From: Paracoccus aurantiacus
GTDB lineage: Bacteria; Pseudomonadota; Alphaproteobacteria; Rhodobacterales; Rhodobacteraceae
Length of the DNA: 64,000 nucleotides
Assembly (NCBI RefSeq): GCF_007993065.1
Contig: NZ_VOPL01000004.1
Location: 62,001 to 126,000 of the forward strand
Direction: 5' to 3'
Below, one piece after another: positions 54,673 through 62,750 of the stretch; position 1 is the first letter of the stretch, and each line of letters begins with the position of its first letter. Both the position numbers and the translations under genes were made by a program. The notes under the pieces are model-generated. The model was given only the letters and a program-made list of their open reading frames with translations, was not told the origin of the DNA and did not search any database.

Positions 54673-55748
54673 GCCACGGGTTTTCCCTCGGTTCGGTCAG
54701 GAAGGCCATCATAGCCCAGATGCAGTCGCGTCGCATCACACATCGCCCAGTCGTTCGACTGCATGATGCATTTGACGCCACCGTCTGGTGCGCAGCTGGC
54801 GCAGTTCCGGTTCGGTTCGCCGAAATGGCCCCATGCGCCGCCGCAATCGCAGCCGGACTGGGCATATTCGTCGGGCGCGTTGAAGATATGGCCGGTCTCA
54901 TGCGCGAAGACGCGGTCGATCTGGTCCGGCCCCCAGCCGTCATTGTCGAAATGCATCACCAGTCGCGGACCGCCAAGACGCGCATAGGCGAAGTGACCCA
55001 GCCTGTATTTGGTAAAGAAGGCAACATAGGCCCAGTCCGTGCCATGCTTGCTGCGCAGCGATTCGGCGTGGCGCGCAACCCCTTCGTCGCCGGGCGGCTG
55101 GCCAAGCTGGGCAAGCGCCTCGTCGCGCCAGGGCGCTTCATACGCATCGAACCCAGATCCGGGTGGCGCTTCGGCTGCATCGACCGTTATGACCTCGATG
55201 TCGTGAACGAAGGTCACGTCTTTGCGCGGTGCCTCATTGGCCAGAAATGACAGGCCGTTCTGCACCTCGGACACGACCAGGATCTGATCGGCTTCGGTGA
55301 AACGCAGTTTCGGGTCGGGTCCGCTGACGATGACAAGCCCAACGGCGACCCGTCCGGTCAGCCTTGCAGACAATGGCACGCCGGGGATCGGGGCGCGCGC
55401 GTCTGACGGCGCGGAGACAATGGCCTCGCCCGGCGGGTGGATCGGGCCGGGTCCGTCCGCGCCGTGCCAGGACAAGCCCTGATAGGGCCGGTCGCGTTTG
55501 GCGTCGCGCATGGCAGCGGAACTGCGCCGCTCAAATCCGCGCCGGCCCAGCTCCTCGGTCAGGGTCAGGCCGGCATCGGTCCCGGATGGAGGAGCGGGGG
55601 ACTGGGCGACATCGCCTGGAAAATCTGCAATGGCAAGGCGGCCGTATTGATGAAAAACGGGTGCGCGGCGGGCATTCGTGCCGCTTTCCGGGGAACTGGA
55701 ATCGAGGCTGAAGATCAGAATCTCGTTGGTGTCGAGATCGGCGGTCAT
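54669..55748 (-). CDS. Metzincin-like zinc metallopeptidase without signal peptide
   Basis: A 359-residue protein. Residues 283-293 read HETGHIFNAPD: the zinc-binding HExxH with a third acidic ligand Asp293 (HExxHxxxxxD, snapalysin-like rather than HExxHxxGxxH), then DEY, and a probable Met-turn at Met329 (KCIMQS). Six Cys at about 300-337 (CDC, NCASC, KC, MC) can form disulfides, which usually means export. Yet no signal peptide or RTX repeats are visible. The N-terminal 200 residues have no domain I recognise. Start 55748 (GAGG at -8); a longer frame to 55946 is not supported. Confidence 0.78.
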   Translation of the reverse strand: MTADLDTNEILIFSLDSSSPESGTNARRAPVFHQYGRLAIADFPGDVAQSPAPPSGTDAGLTLTEELGRRGFERRSSAAMRDAKRDRPYQGLSWHGADGPGPIHPPGEAIVSAPSDARAPIPGVPLSARLTGRVAVGLVIVSGPDPKLRFTEADQILVVSEVQNGLSFLANEAPRKDVTFVHDIEVITVDAAEAPPGSGFDAYEAPWRDEALAQLGQPPGDEGVARHAESLRSKHGTDWAYVAFFTKYRLGHFAYARLGGPRLVMHFDNDGWGPDQIDRVFAHETGHIFNAPDEYAQSGCDCGGAWGHFGEPNRNCASCAPDGGVKCIMQSNDWAMCDATRLHLGYDGLPDRTEGKPVA

Positions 55749-55840
55749 GAGCGGCCTCTTTGACGATGAAAATGAGTGGCGATGATAGCACCGCATCCCG
55801 CATACGCATATGACAGAGACGCGAGATGGCTGGATCGCGC

Positions 55841-56040
55841 CTATGCGCTTTGGCGTGAGATGTCGGCGAGTTCGGCGCGCAGCCATTCGCGAAAACGCGC
55901 AATCGCCTGTTCCTGACACGATCGACCACCCCGAGATAAGGCGCATGCCGCGTCGGGAACTGGATGACCTGCCGCTTCCGCGTCTTCCCCTGCCTTGGGG
56001 TGACTGCCATGCACTGGCCGAATTGCCGCCTTGCGCGCGT
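55841..56040 (-). pseudogene. Probable remnant of a LysR-type regulator C-terminus
   Basis: This lies in a 421-base gap without an intact gene (55749-56169). On the minus strand one frame ends with QEQAIARFREWLRAELADI before a stop at 55841, the typical end of a GcvA-type LysR effector domain (aFRxWLxxE). Just upstream, the matching sequence QFPTRHAPYLGVVDR is in a different frame, and GEDAEAAGH is back in the first, like the LAaGxLV-PF region of the family. I read this as a decayed gene with frameshifts. The rest of the gap shows nothing clear; it must hold the promoters of the metzincin and sat-cysC genes. Confidence 0.4.
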
Positions 56041-56169
56041 TTGTGATGAAAAGCCCAAGCCTGCAGTTGATTGTCAGTGCGTAGGGGGCTATGCGCGGCC
56101 TAAAGCCGCGTCGCATCCTCAGGGAATTGTGGCGCTTACCCACATTCCGAACTGACCGAGCAACCCGAG

Positions 56170-57876
56170 ATGACCGAGAACCACAATCCGATCCCCGAAC
56201 TTTACGTTTCGCCCGAAGCCGCCGAAAGCCTGAAACACGACGCCGGCAACATGCCAAGCTGGGACCTGTCGCCGCGCCAGATCTGCGATCTTGAACTGCT
56301 GATGAATGGCGGCTTCAACCCGCTGAAAGGCTTCCTGACCGAGGCCGATTATGACGGGGTCGTCGAAAACATGCGACTGGCCGATGGCAGCCTTTGGCCG
56401 ATGCCGATCACGCTCGACGTGTCGGAAAAATTCGCGGAAGGGCTGGAGCCGGGCACCGATATCGCGCTGCGCGATCAGGAAGGCGTCATTTTGGCCGTCA
56501 TGTCGGTGACGGATAAATGGGTGCCGAACAAGTCGCGCGAGGCCGAAAAGGTCTTTGGCGCGGACGATCTGGCCCATCCCGCTGTGAACTATCTGCACAA
56601 CCAGGCCGGCCCGGTCTATCTGGGCGGCCCGGTCAAGGGTCTGCAGTCGCCGACGCATTACGACTTCCGCGGACGTCGCAACACGCCCAATGAACTGCGC
56701 GCGATGTTCAAGAAGCTGGGCTGGCGCAAGGTCGTGGTGTTCCAGACCCGCAACCCCTTGCACCGCGCCCATCAGGAACTGACCTTCCGCGCCGCGCGCG
56801 AAGCTCAGGCGAACCTGATGATCCACCCGGTCGTCGGCATGACCAAGCCGGGCGATGTCGACCATTTCACCCGCGTCCGCTGCTACGAGGCGGTGCTGGA
56901 CAAGTATCCGTCCTCGACCACCACGCTCTCGCTTCTGAATCTGGCCATGCGCATGGCTGGCCCGCGCGAGGCGGTCTGGCACGGTCTGATCCGCCGCAAT
57001 CACGGCGCCACGCATTTCATCGTCGGTCGCGACCATGCCGGTCCGGGCAAGAACAGCGCGGGCGAGGATTTCTATGGTCCCTATGACGCGCAGGAAATGT
57101 TCCGCGAGCATGAGGACGAGATCGGCGTGAAAATGGTCGATTTCAAGCACATGGTCTATGTGCAGGAACGCGCCCAGTACGAACCCGCCGATGAAATCGA
57201 AGAAGGTGTAACCGTCCTGAACATCTCTGGGACCGAGCTTCGCCGCCGTCTGCGCGAAGGTCTGGACATCCCGGAATGGTTCAGCTTCCCCGAGGTGGTC
57301 AAGGAACTGCGCCGCAACTCGCCCCCGCGCGCGCAGCAGGGCTTCACCGTTTTCTTCACCGGCCTGTCGGGTTCGGGCAAATCGACCGTTGCCAACGCGC
57401 TGATGGTCAAGCTGATGGAAATGGGTGGCCGCCCCGTGACGCTGCTGGATGGCGACGTTGTGCGTAAGCACCTGTCAAGCGAGCTTGGTTTCAGCAAGGA
57501 ACACCGCGACATCAATATCAAGCGCATCGGCTATGTCGCATCGGAAATCACCAAGAATGGCGGTATCGCGATCTGTGCGCCAATCGCGCCTTATACCGCG
57601 ACCCGCCGCGCCGTGCGTGAAATGGTCGAGGCCGGCGGTGCCTTCGTGGAAATCCATGTCGCAACCCCGATCGAGGAATGCGAGCGCCGCGACCGCAAGG
57701 GCCTGTATAAGCTGGCGCGTGAGGGGAAGATCAAGGAATTCACCGGGATTTCGGACCCTTACGAAGAGCCGCAATCGCCCGAACTGCGCGTCGACACCAC
57801 CGATATTGATGTCGATAATGCCGCCCATCAGGTCTTGCTGAAGCTGGAACAGATGGGGCTGATCGGCCTCAAGTAA
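56170..57876 (+). CDS. sat-cysC: Bifunctional sulfate adenylyltransferase / APS kinase
   Basis: A 568-residue fusion of assimilatory sulfate activation. Residues about 1-385 are ATP sulfurylase of the Sat type with QTRNPLHRAHQEL (the nucleotide-binding HxxH) and GRDHAGPGKN. Residues about 395-565 are APS kinase, P-loop GLSGSGKST starting at residue 398, then the ELGFSKEHRDIN and GLYKLAREGKIKEFTGI segments. The product makes PAPS from sulfate in two steps. This single-chain form is common in Rhodobacter/Paracoccus. No cysH, cysI or sulfate transporter in view. Upstream gap holds its promoter. Confidence 0.95.
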   Translation: MTENHNPIPELYVSPEAAESLKHDAGNMPSWDLSPRQICDLELLMNGGFNPLKGFLTEADYDGVVENMRLADGSLWPMPITLDVSEKFAEGLEPGTDIALRDQEGVILAVMSVTDKWVPNKSREAEKVFGADDLAHPAVNYLHNQAGPVYLGGPVKGLQSPTHYDFRGRRNTPNELRAMFKKLGWRKVVVFQTRNPLHRAHQELTFRAAREAQANLMIHPVVGMTKPGDVDHFTRVRCYEAVLDKYPSSTTTLSLLNLAMRMAGPREAVWHGLIRRNHGATHFIVGRDHAGPGKNSAGEDFYGPYDAQEMFREHEDEIGVKMVDFKHMVYVQERAQYEPADEIEEGVTVLNISGTELRRRLREGLDIPEWFSFPEVVKELRRNSPPRAQQGFTVFFTGLSGSGKSTVANALMVKLMEMGGRPVTLLDGDVVRKHLSSELGFSKEHRDINIKRIGYVASEITKNGGIAICAPIAPYTATRRAVREMVEAGGAFVEIHVATPIEECERRDRKGLYKLAREGKIKEFTGISDPYEEPQSPELRVDTTDIDVDNAAHQVLLKLEQMGLIGLK

Positions 57877-57899
57877 GCCGGCAATTGAACCGAAACGCG

Positions 57900-57924
57900 C
57901 GCCGGGCCATGATGGCCCGGCGTT
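57900..57924 (+). terminator. Hairpin after sat-cysC
   Basis: A perfect 9-base stem CGCCGGGCC/GGCCCGGCG with a five-base loop, followed by TTCG but no real T run; probably a transcript-end structure, weak as an intrinsic terminator. The next gene starts 19 bases later. Confidence 0.6.
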
Positions 57925-57942
57925 CGCATATCCGGGGGTGGA

Positions 57943-58722
57943 ATGTCCGAAATCGTCAATATCATCTGCATCAAGTGGGGCACCATGTATGGTGCGGATG
58001 ACGTGAACCGGCTCTACGCCCAGGTGAAACGCAACCTCGCCCGACCGCATCGCTTCGTCTGCTTCACCGACGATTCGGAAGGCGTTGATCCGGGCGTCGA
58101 TTGCCAGCCCCTGCCAGAACTGGGCCTGCCGGAAGGCCATGGCGATACCCGCTGGCGCAAGCTGGCACTGTTCCGGCGCGATCTGGGCGGCATGACCGGG
58201 CAGGTGGCGCTTTTTCTGGACCTTGATCTGGTTGTCGTCGATGACCTGTCGCCATTCTTCGATCTGCCGGGCGATTATTTCATTATCCGCGACGACGATC
58301 TTTTCCGCGCCAAGCCCCTGCGCAAGGTGAACCCGGAACGAGACCGGTTCCTGCATTCGGTCGGCAATTCCTCGGTCTTTCGCTATGTGGTGGGCGATCA
58401 TACGTATATTCTTGACGCCTATCTGGCCGACCCCAAGGCTGCGACCTCGAATTTCGAGATCAGCCAGCAGTTCCAGTCCGCGCAACTGGCGAAGCATGGG
58501 CATCTGAACTATTGGCCGAAAGGCTGGGTCGTCAGCTTCAAGAATGATTGCGTCCCGCGCAATCTGCTCAGCTATTTCAGCGACCCGAAACTGCCAGAGG
58601 GCGCGAAGATCGTGGCGTTTGCCGGCAATCCGAAGATGGAGGATGTCTTCGCGGGCCGGGGCGGCAAATGGTATCGCCGCATCGGCAATATCGACTGGCT
58701 GCGCAAGGCATGGGCCGGATGA
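57943..58722 (+). CDS. Glycosyltransferase-like protein
   Basis: A 259-residue soluble protein with GT-A features: an opening like IVNIICIKWGTMYGADDV and CFTDDSEGVDPG, a probable DxD motif LFLDLDLVVVDDLSPFF, and later VVSFKNDCVP. Together with the following gene it looks like a surface-polysaccharide or lipid glycosyltransferase pair. The donor and acceptor sugars are unknown. Its TGA overlaps the next ATG by four bases. Confidence is in the family rather than the reaction. Confidence 0.8.
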   Translation: MSEIVNIICIKWGTMYGADDVNRLYAQVKRNLARPHRFVCFTDDSEGVDPGVDCQPLPELGLPEGHGDTRWRKLALFRRDLGGMTGQVALFLDLDLVVVDDLSPFFDLPGDYFIIRDDDLFRAKPLRKVNPERDRFLHSVGNSSVFRYVVGDHTYILDAYLADPKAATSNFEISQQFQSAQLAKHGHLNYWPKGWVVSFKNDCVPRNLLSYFSDPKLPEGAKIVAFAGNPKMEDVFAGRGGKWYRRIGNIDWLRKAWAG

Positions 58723-59531
58723 TTGCCGACGCGTTCCGGCGCTGGAAACACGCCCGCCGCATCCGAGCGTTCGAGGCAGAGATTGCGGCGCGCAGCTTTA
58801 ATCCGCGTCCCCACGGCCTGGATGCGCCCCTGATCGTCAGCCTGACCAGCTATGGCCCGCGGCTGCCCACGGTGAGCAAGGTCATTGCATCTTTGCTGCG
58901 CCAGACAGTCAGTGCAGACCGGGTGATCCTGTGGCTGGATAAGGCCGATCGCGACCGGTTGCCGCCAGAGGTGGCCGAGAGCGGGGCCGAGATCCGTGTC
59001 TGCCCCGACTGGAAGTCCTACAAGAAGCTGGTCCCGACCCTGCTGGAAGCGCCCGACGCCTATATCGTCACGGCAGACGACGATGTCTATTACGGGCCGA
59101 ACTGGCTGGAAGGGCTGACGGCCAAGGCCGGTTCCGGGGCGGTCTGCCACCGCGCGCATGAGATCACGATGCAGGGCGGGTTGCCGCGCGTCTATGACGA
59201 CTGGAACCGGAATATCACTGCGCCGGCTGCCGGTCCGCTGATCTTCCCGACCGGCGTTGGCGGGGTGCTTTATGCGCCGGGGGTGTTCCACCCTGACGTG
59301 ACGGATGCGAATAAGTTCATGCGCCTTGCGCCCTCGGCGGATGATGTGTGGTTTTACTGGATGCACCGGATGAACGGTTCTGCCCCAGAAAAGATCGGCG
59401 GGCGATTTCGGGTGATCGAATGGCCGGGCAGTCAGGCGCAGAACCTGCGCGCGACCAATCTGGGCACCGGAGGCAATGATCGCGCCGTGGCCGCGATGAT
59501 TGCGGAATATGGCTGGCCGGAAACCGGCTGA
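58719..59531 (+). CDS. Glycosyltransferase (GT2-like)
   Basis: The 270-residue product opens with an amphipathic stretch and LIVSLTSYGPRLPTVSKVI, then VILWLDKADRDRLP and a YIVTADDDVYYGPNWLEGL region with a DDD metal-binding motif, the pattern of GT2-like sugar transferases. It starts at the ATG that overlaps the previous stop, so both are one unit. No signal peptide. A hairpin terminator on the other strand lies downstream. Substrate unknown. Confidence 0.82.
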   Translation: MIADAFRRWKHARRIRAFEAEIAARSFNPRPHGLDAPLIVSLTSYGPRLPTVSKVIASLLRQTVSADRVILWLDKADRDRLPPEVAESGAEIRVCPDWKSYKKLVPTLLEAPDAYIVTADDDVYYGPNWLEGLTAKAGSGAVCHRAHEITMQGGLPRVYDDWNRNITAPAAGPLIFPTGVGGVLYAPGVFHPDVTDANKFMRLAPSADDVWFYWMHRMNGSAPEKIGGRFRVIEWPGSQAQNLRATNLGTGGNDRAVAAMIAEYGWPETG

Positions 59532-59605
59532 ATTCTGGGAAAAGCCTAAGCGGGCGTGTTGGCGATACCTTACATGCCTACGCGGATGCGCGATCAGGTC
59601 GCAAA

Positions 59606-59640
59606 GCGCCGCCCGGCCAGTTTCGTGGTCCGGACGGCGC
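59606..59640 (-). terminator. Terminator-like hairpin of the DUF1150-Hsp20 operon
   Basis: An 11-base stem (59606-59616 with 59630-59640, one mismatch) and a 13-base loop, followed on the minus strand by TTT. It is nine bases beyond the DUF1150 stop. The 117-base space to the glycosyltransferase holds nothing else. Confidence 0.55.
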
Positions 59641-59648
59641 AATTCTGT

Positions 59649-59876
59649 TCAGTGAACGCTGACCGGGCTCAGGTCGTTCTGGCGGGCAAGGAAGAACGCC
59701 ATCTGGCGGTCCTTTACCAGCGCCAGCCGCTCTCCGTCGATGCCGTGAACGGCATACAGGCTGTCAAGGCCGGGCGCCTGCTCGCGAACCTCGTCCGGCA
59801 GGCTGTCCATTGCGACGCGGCGAACGTAAACGATATTGCCCTCGGCTTCGGGCATATTTTCATATTTGGTATTCAT
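59649..59876 (-). CDS. DUF1150 family protein
   Basis: A 75-residue soluble protein; NIVYVRRVAMDSLPDEVREQ and LYAVHGIDGERLALVKDRQM are the DUF1150 hallmark, seen almost only in alphaproteobacteria and almost always next to a small heat-shock gene, as here (11 bases downstream of hsp20). Function unknown, but a heat-stress role is suggested by this linkage. GGGGA before the ATG at 59876. Confidence 0.9.
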   Translation of the reverse strand: MNTKYENMPEAEGNIVYVRRVAMDSLPDEVREQAPGLDSLYAVHGIDGERLALVKDRQMAFFLARQNDLSPVSVH

Positions 59877-59887
59877 GGCGATCCCCT

Positions 59888-60298
59888 TCATTTTCGGCTG
59901 ATCGGTATTGTCTGTACAACGCTTTGCTGCGGCTTGCGGTTCAGTGAGATTGCAAGAAGGCCATGCTCCAGCTTCGCCCCCGCAACCTCGACGCCGTCGG
60001 CCAGCACAAAGCTTCGCTGGAACGCGCGCGAGGCAATGCCGCGATGCAGGAATACCCTGTCATCGGGGGCTTCAGGCTGCCGTCCGCTGATAGTCAACTG
60101 ACGGTTTTCCAGCGACACGCTGAGATCCTCGTCGGTGAACCCAGCCACGGCCAGCGTGATGGTGAACCCATCGGGCGCGTGATGTTCGATGTTATAGGGC
60201 GGATTGCCCTCGGCACCCTTCGCCGCGCGCTCAGCCAGACGCTCGATCTGGTCGAATCCAAGCAGGTGGGGGTGTGAAGCCAGTGTAAGTTTCGTCAT
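59888..60298 (-). CDS. Small heat-shock protein Hsp20 (IbpA-like)
   Basis: A 136-residue alpha-crystallin chaperone: opening TKLTLASHPHLLGFDQIERL, the core YNIEHHAPDGFTITLAVAGF, ISGRQPE and FLHRGIASRAFQRSFVL segments typical of IbpA. These chaperones bind aggregating proteins during heat stress. Start 60298 (ATG, GAGAG upstream) is chosen over a TTG nine bases upstream. A sigma-32-like promoter lies about 70 bases upstream. It heads a unit with DUF1150. Confidence 0.93.
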   Translation of the reverse strand: MTKLTLASHPHLLGFDQIERLAERAAKGAEGNPPYNIEHHAPDGFTITLAVAGFTDEDLSVSLENRQLTISGRQPEAPDDRVFLHRGIASRAFQRSFVLADGVEVAGAKLEHGLLAISLNRKPQQSVVQTIPISRK

Positions 60299-60367
60299 CT
60301 CTCTCAAGCCCTTGTGCAGCGACTCGTCGTTATGTGCAGGCCCCGATCGCGGCGACCTGTGGCATCA

Positions 60368-60396
60368 ATATGTGGTCGCGCGGTCACGCGAACAAG
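60368..60396 (-). promoter_or_regulatory. Candidate sigma-32 (RpoH) promoter for hsp20
   Basis: On the minus strand, CTTGTTC is followed after 14 bases by CCACATAT. This matches the heat-shock consensus CTTGAAA-N11-16-CCCCATNT, the second block in seven of eight defined positions. It lies 70 bases upstream of the Hsp20 start, the right place. rpoH is 13 kb away in the same window. Promoter use is inferred. Confidence 0.5.
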
Positions 60397-60410
60397 ATGC
60401 GAGGAATCAG

Positions 60411-60438
60411 TTAACTTTCGTCCGGCGCTGGATATAAT
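60411..60438 (+). promoter_or_regulatory. Candidate sigma-70 promoter for the YdcH-like gene
   Basis: TTAACT and a perfect TATAAT separated by 16 bases, 30 bases upstream of the ATG. TATAAT is the exact -10 consensus, rare in this GC-rich sequence; the -35 matches four of six bases. Divergent from the hsp20 promoter. Confidence 0.5.
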
Positions 60439-60467
60439 CCTTCATCGCCAGTCATGCAGAGCCTTCA

Positions 60468-60686
60468 ATGACCTTCCAGCCCGAGATGAGTCACGAGGAA
60501 ATCGCCCGCGCCGAGCTTGCGGTGCTGCGCCGCGAACATCGCGAGCTTGACGACGAGATCACTGCGCTTGTTGCCCAGCCTGCTGTCTCGTCGCTTAGCC
60601 TGCAGCGCCTCAAACGTCAGAAGCTGGCGCTGAAGGACCGGATCACGCGGCTGGAGGATGAATTGACCCCGGACATCATCGCCTAG
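60468..60686 (+). CDS. YdcH/DUF465 family small protein
   Basis: A 72-residue protein, all helical, of the DUF465 (YdcH) family; RREHRELDDEITALV and SLSLQRLKRQKLALKDRI match the family, ending EDELTPDII. Function unknown. Start may be 60468 or an in-frame ATG at 60486 (SHEEIAR); the first has the promoter in front. The short protein could form a two-helix hairpin. Confidence 0.82.
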   Translation: MTFQPEMSHEEIARAELAVLRREHRELDDEITALVAQPAVSSLSLQRLKRQKLALKDRITRLEDELTPDIIA

Positions 60687-60752
60687 GCCTCGCTAAGAAT
60701 TGCGTCCAGCGACGTTCTGAATATAGTGCGGGCTTTCTGCGATGGGGGCGAT

Positions 60753-61256
60753 ATGGATCTGAGCGATCAAGCGGGCGTGCCGGTTGGAATCATCATGGGC
60801 AGCCAGTCCGATTGGCCGACCATGCGAGAAGCCGCGGCGATTCTGGATGAACTGGGCGTCGCCTATGAGGCGAAGATCGTCAGTGCCCACCGCACCCCGG
60901 ACCGCCTGTGGGATTATGGCAAGACCGCCGCAAAGCGCGGCCTGAAGGTGATTATTGCCGGTGCGGGTGGTGCGGCGCATCTGCCGGGAATGATGGCATC
61001 GAAGACGCGCCTGCCTGTGGTCGGTGTTCCGGTCCAGACAAGGGCGCTTTCCGGGGTCGATTCGCTTTATTCCATCGTTCAGATGCCGAAAGGATTTCCC
61101 GTCGCGACCATGGCGATCGGCGCGGCGGGCGCTGCCAATGCAGGCTTGATGGCGGCGGGCATACTGGCGCTTTCTGATCCCGAACTGGCCGCCCGGCTGG
61201 ACGATTGGCGGGCGACACTGTCAGATTCCATCCCCGAGGAGCCGGCAGATGACTGA
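60753..61256 (+). CDS. purE: 5-(Carboxyamino)imidazole ribonucleotide mutase
   Basis: PurE class I converts N5-CAIR to CAIR in purine synthesis. The 167-residue protein opens [17 protein letters not shown] and carries the [14 protein letters not shown] segment with the active-site His, then [12 protein letters not shown] and the [20 protein letters not shown] region. Start at 60753, GGGGG upstream; a GTG at 60726 is rejected. Overlaps purK by eight bases. Confidence 0.96.
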   Translation: MDLSDQAGVPVGIIMGSQSDWPTMREAAAILDELGVAYEAKIVSAHRTPDRLWDYGKTAAKRGLKVIIAGAGGAAHLPGMMASKTRLPVVGVPVQTRALSGVDSLYSIVQMPKGFPVATMAIGAAGAANAGLMAAGILALSDPELAARLDDWRATLSDSIPEEPADD

Positions 61257-62298
61257 ACCACTGCCGCCGGGCGCGGTCATCGGGATACTCGGCGGCGGTC
61301 AGTTGGGGCGCATGCTGTCGGTCGCCGCGTCGCGGCTTGGCTATCTGACCCATATCTATGAGCCGGGGGCCGCACCTGCATCCGACGTCGCGCATGCGGT
61401 GACCACGGCTGAATATGACGATGCCGACGCGTTGCGCGCATTCGCTGAAGCCGTCGACGTCATCACATATGAATTCGAGAATGTGCCGGCTAAATCTTTG
61501 GATTTGCTGGAATCGATCCGTCCCATTCGCCCCAGCCGCCGGGCGCTTGCGGTATCGCAGGATCGGCTGACCGAGAAAGAGTTCCTGTCTGGTTTGGGGC
61601 TGAAGACCGCGCCTTTCGCCAATGTCGAAACCGAGGCCGATCTGCCCTCGGCGCTTGAAAAGATCGGCGCGCCGTCGATCCTCAAGACCCGTCGCATGGG
61701 CTACGATGGCAAAGGGCAGATCCGGTTCGCCGATCCCGCGCAGCGCGACTGGACAGGCGCGCCGTCCGTGCTTGAAGGTTTTGTGGATTTTTCCGGTGAG
61801 ATCAGCGTCATCGTGGCGCGCGGCCTTGATGGGGCGGTCGCGGCCTATGACCCGGGAATGAACCTGCATGAAGGGGGTATCCTGCGCACCACGACCGTGC
61901 CAAGCGGCCTTCCGAAGACGCTTGTTACCGACGCAATCTTTCTGGCCGCCAAGATCGTTGGCGCGCTTGATTATGTTGGGGTGATGGGGGTCGAACTGTT
62001 CGTGACGCAGGCTGGGCTGGTGGTCAACGAGATCGCGCCGCGCGTGCATAATTCGGGCCACTGGACGCAGGCCGGTTGTGCTGTCGATCAGTTCGAACAG
62101 CATATCCGCGCGATTGCCGGTCTGCCGCTTGGCGATGGGCAGCGTTATGCGGATGTGGTGATGGAAAACCTGATTGGCGACGACATGGACCGCCTTCCGC
62201 AATTGTTGAAAAGCGCGAATTGCCAGATTCACCTCTATGGGAAGGCCGAAACGCGCGCGGGCCGCAAGATGGGCCATGTAAACCGGATCACAGGATGA
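61249..62298 (+). CDS. purK: 5-(Carboxyamino)imidazole ribonucleotide synthase
   Basis: PurK makes N5-CAIR from AIR, ATP and bicarbonate. The 349-residue ATP-grasp protein shows [16 protein letters not shown], the [17 protein letters not shown]-binding loop and [14 protein letters not shown]. Overlaps purE and is followed at once by the Nudix gene (ATGA), so purE-purK-nudix form an operon. Confidence 0.96.
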   Translation: MTEPLPPGAVIGILGGGQLGRMLSVAASRLGYLTHIYEPGAAPASDVAHAVTTAEYDDADALRAFAEAVDVITYEFENVPAKSLDLLESIRPIRPSRRALAVSQDRLTEKEFLSGLGLKTAPFANVETEADLPSALEKIGAPSILKTRRMGYDGKGQIRFADPAQRDWTGAPSVLEGFVDFSGEISVIVARGLDGAVAAYDPGMNLHEGGILRTTTVPSGLPKTLVTDAIFLAAKIVGALDYVGVMGVELFVTQAGLVVNEIAPRVHNSGHWTQAGCAVDQFEQHIRAIAGLPLGDGQRYADVVMENLIGDDMDRLPQLLKSANCQIHLYGKAETRAGRKMGHVNRITG

Positions 62299-62744
62299 AA
62301 ATGGCCCGGCCCAGGCTGGCGGTCCGCGCGGCGATCCTGCGCGACGACAGGCTGTTGATGGTCAATGCCTATCCGCCGGACTACGAGTCAGAGCTTTGGT
62401 GCCTTCCCGGCGGCGGGGCAGAGCCGGGCCAGTCGCTGCCCGAGAATCTGGAGCGCGAGGTATGGGAGGAAACCGGCCTGCGAATCCGCGTCGGCGCGAT
62501 CATCCTCGTGAATGAGTTCCGCGATTCCGACAAGGGCTTTCACCAGGTCGATCTGATCCACCGGGCAACGCTGACAGATGGACACGAGATCGTGCTGGAT
62601 GATCCCGAAGGTGTGGTGAATCGCGCGCGTTGGGTCACGAAGGCAGAACTGGCCAAGCTGCACCACCGTCCCCGCCTGCTGTCGCGCGCGGTATGGGGAC
62701 AGCACGCCGCCTGGTATGACCCGATGGAAGAAATACTCTGGTAG
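62295..62744 (+). CDS. Nudix hydrolase
   Basis: A 149-residue enzyme; the Nudix box is GGAEPGQSLPENLEREVWEE then TGL, with REVWEE and the Glu residues for metal in place, but the first Glu of the usual G-x5-E is Gln here. Such enzymes split nucleoside diphosphates linked to other groups (NDP-X). Substrate unknown; ATGA overlap with purK suggests a nucleotide housekeeping role. Start is firm. Convergent with the dipeptidase, six bases apart. Confidence 0.88.
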   Translation: MKMARPRLAVRAAILRDDRLLMVNAYPPDYESELWCLPGGGAEPGQSLPENLEREVWEETGLRIRVGAIILVNEFRDSDKGFHQVDLIHRATLTDGHEIVLDDPEGVVNRARWVTKAELAKLHHRPRLLSRAVWGQHAAWYDPMEEILW

Positions 62745-62750
62745 CGGCTC

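Noticed and set aside
55810..56046. A 78-codon plus-strand ORF in the longest gap
   Set aside because: No start signal, no similarity, and composition is like antisense sequence; the minus strand has better LysR-like pieces.
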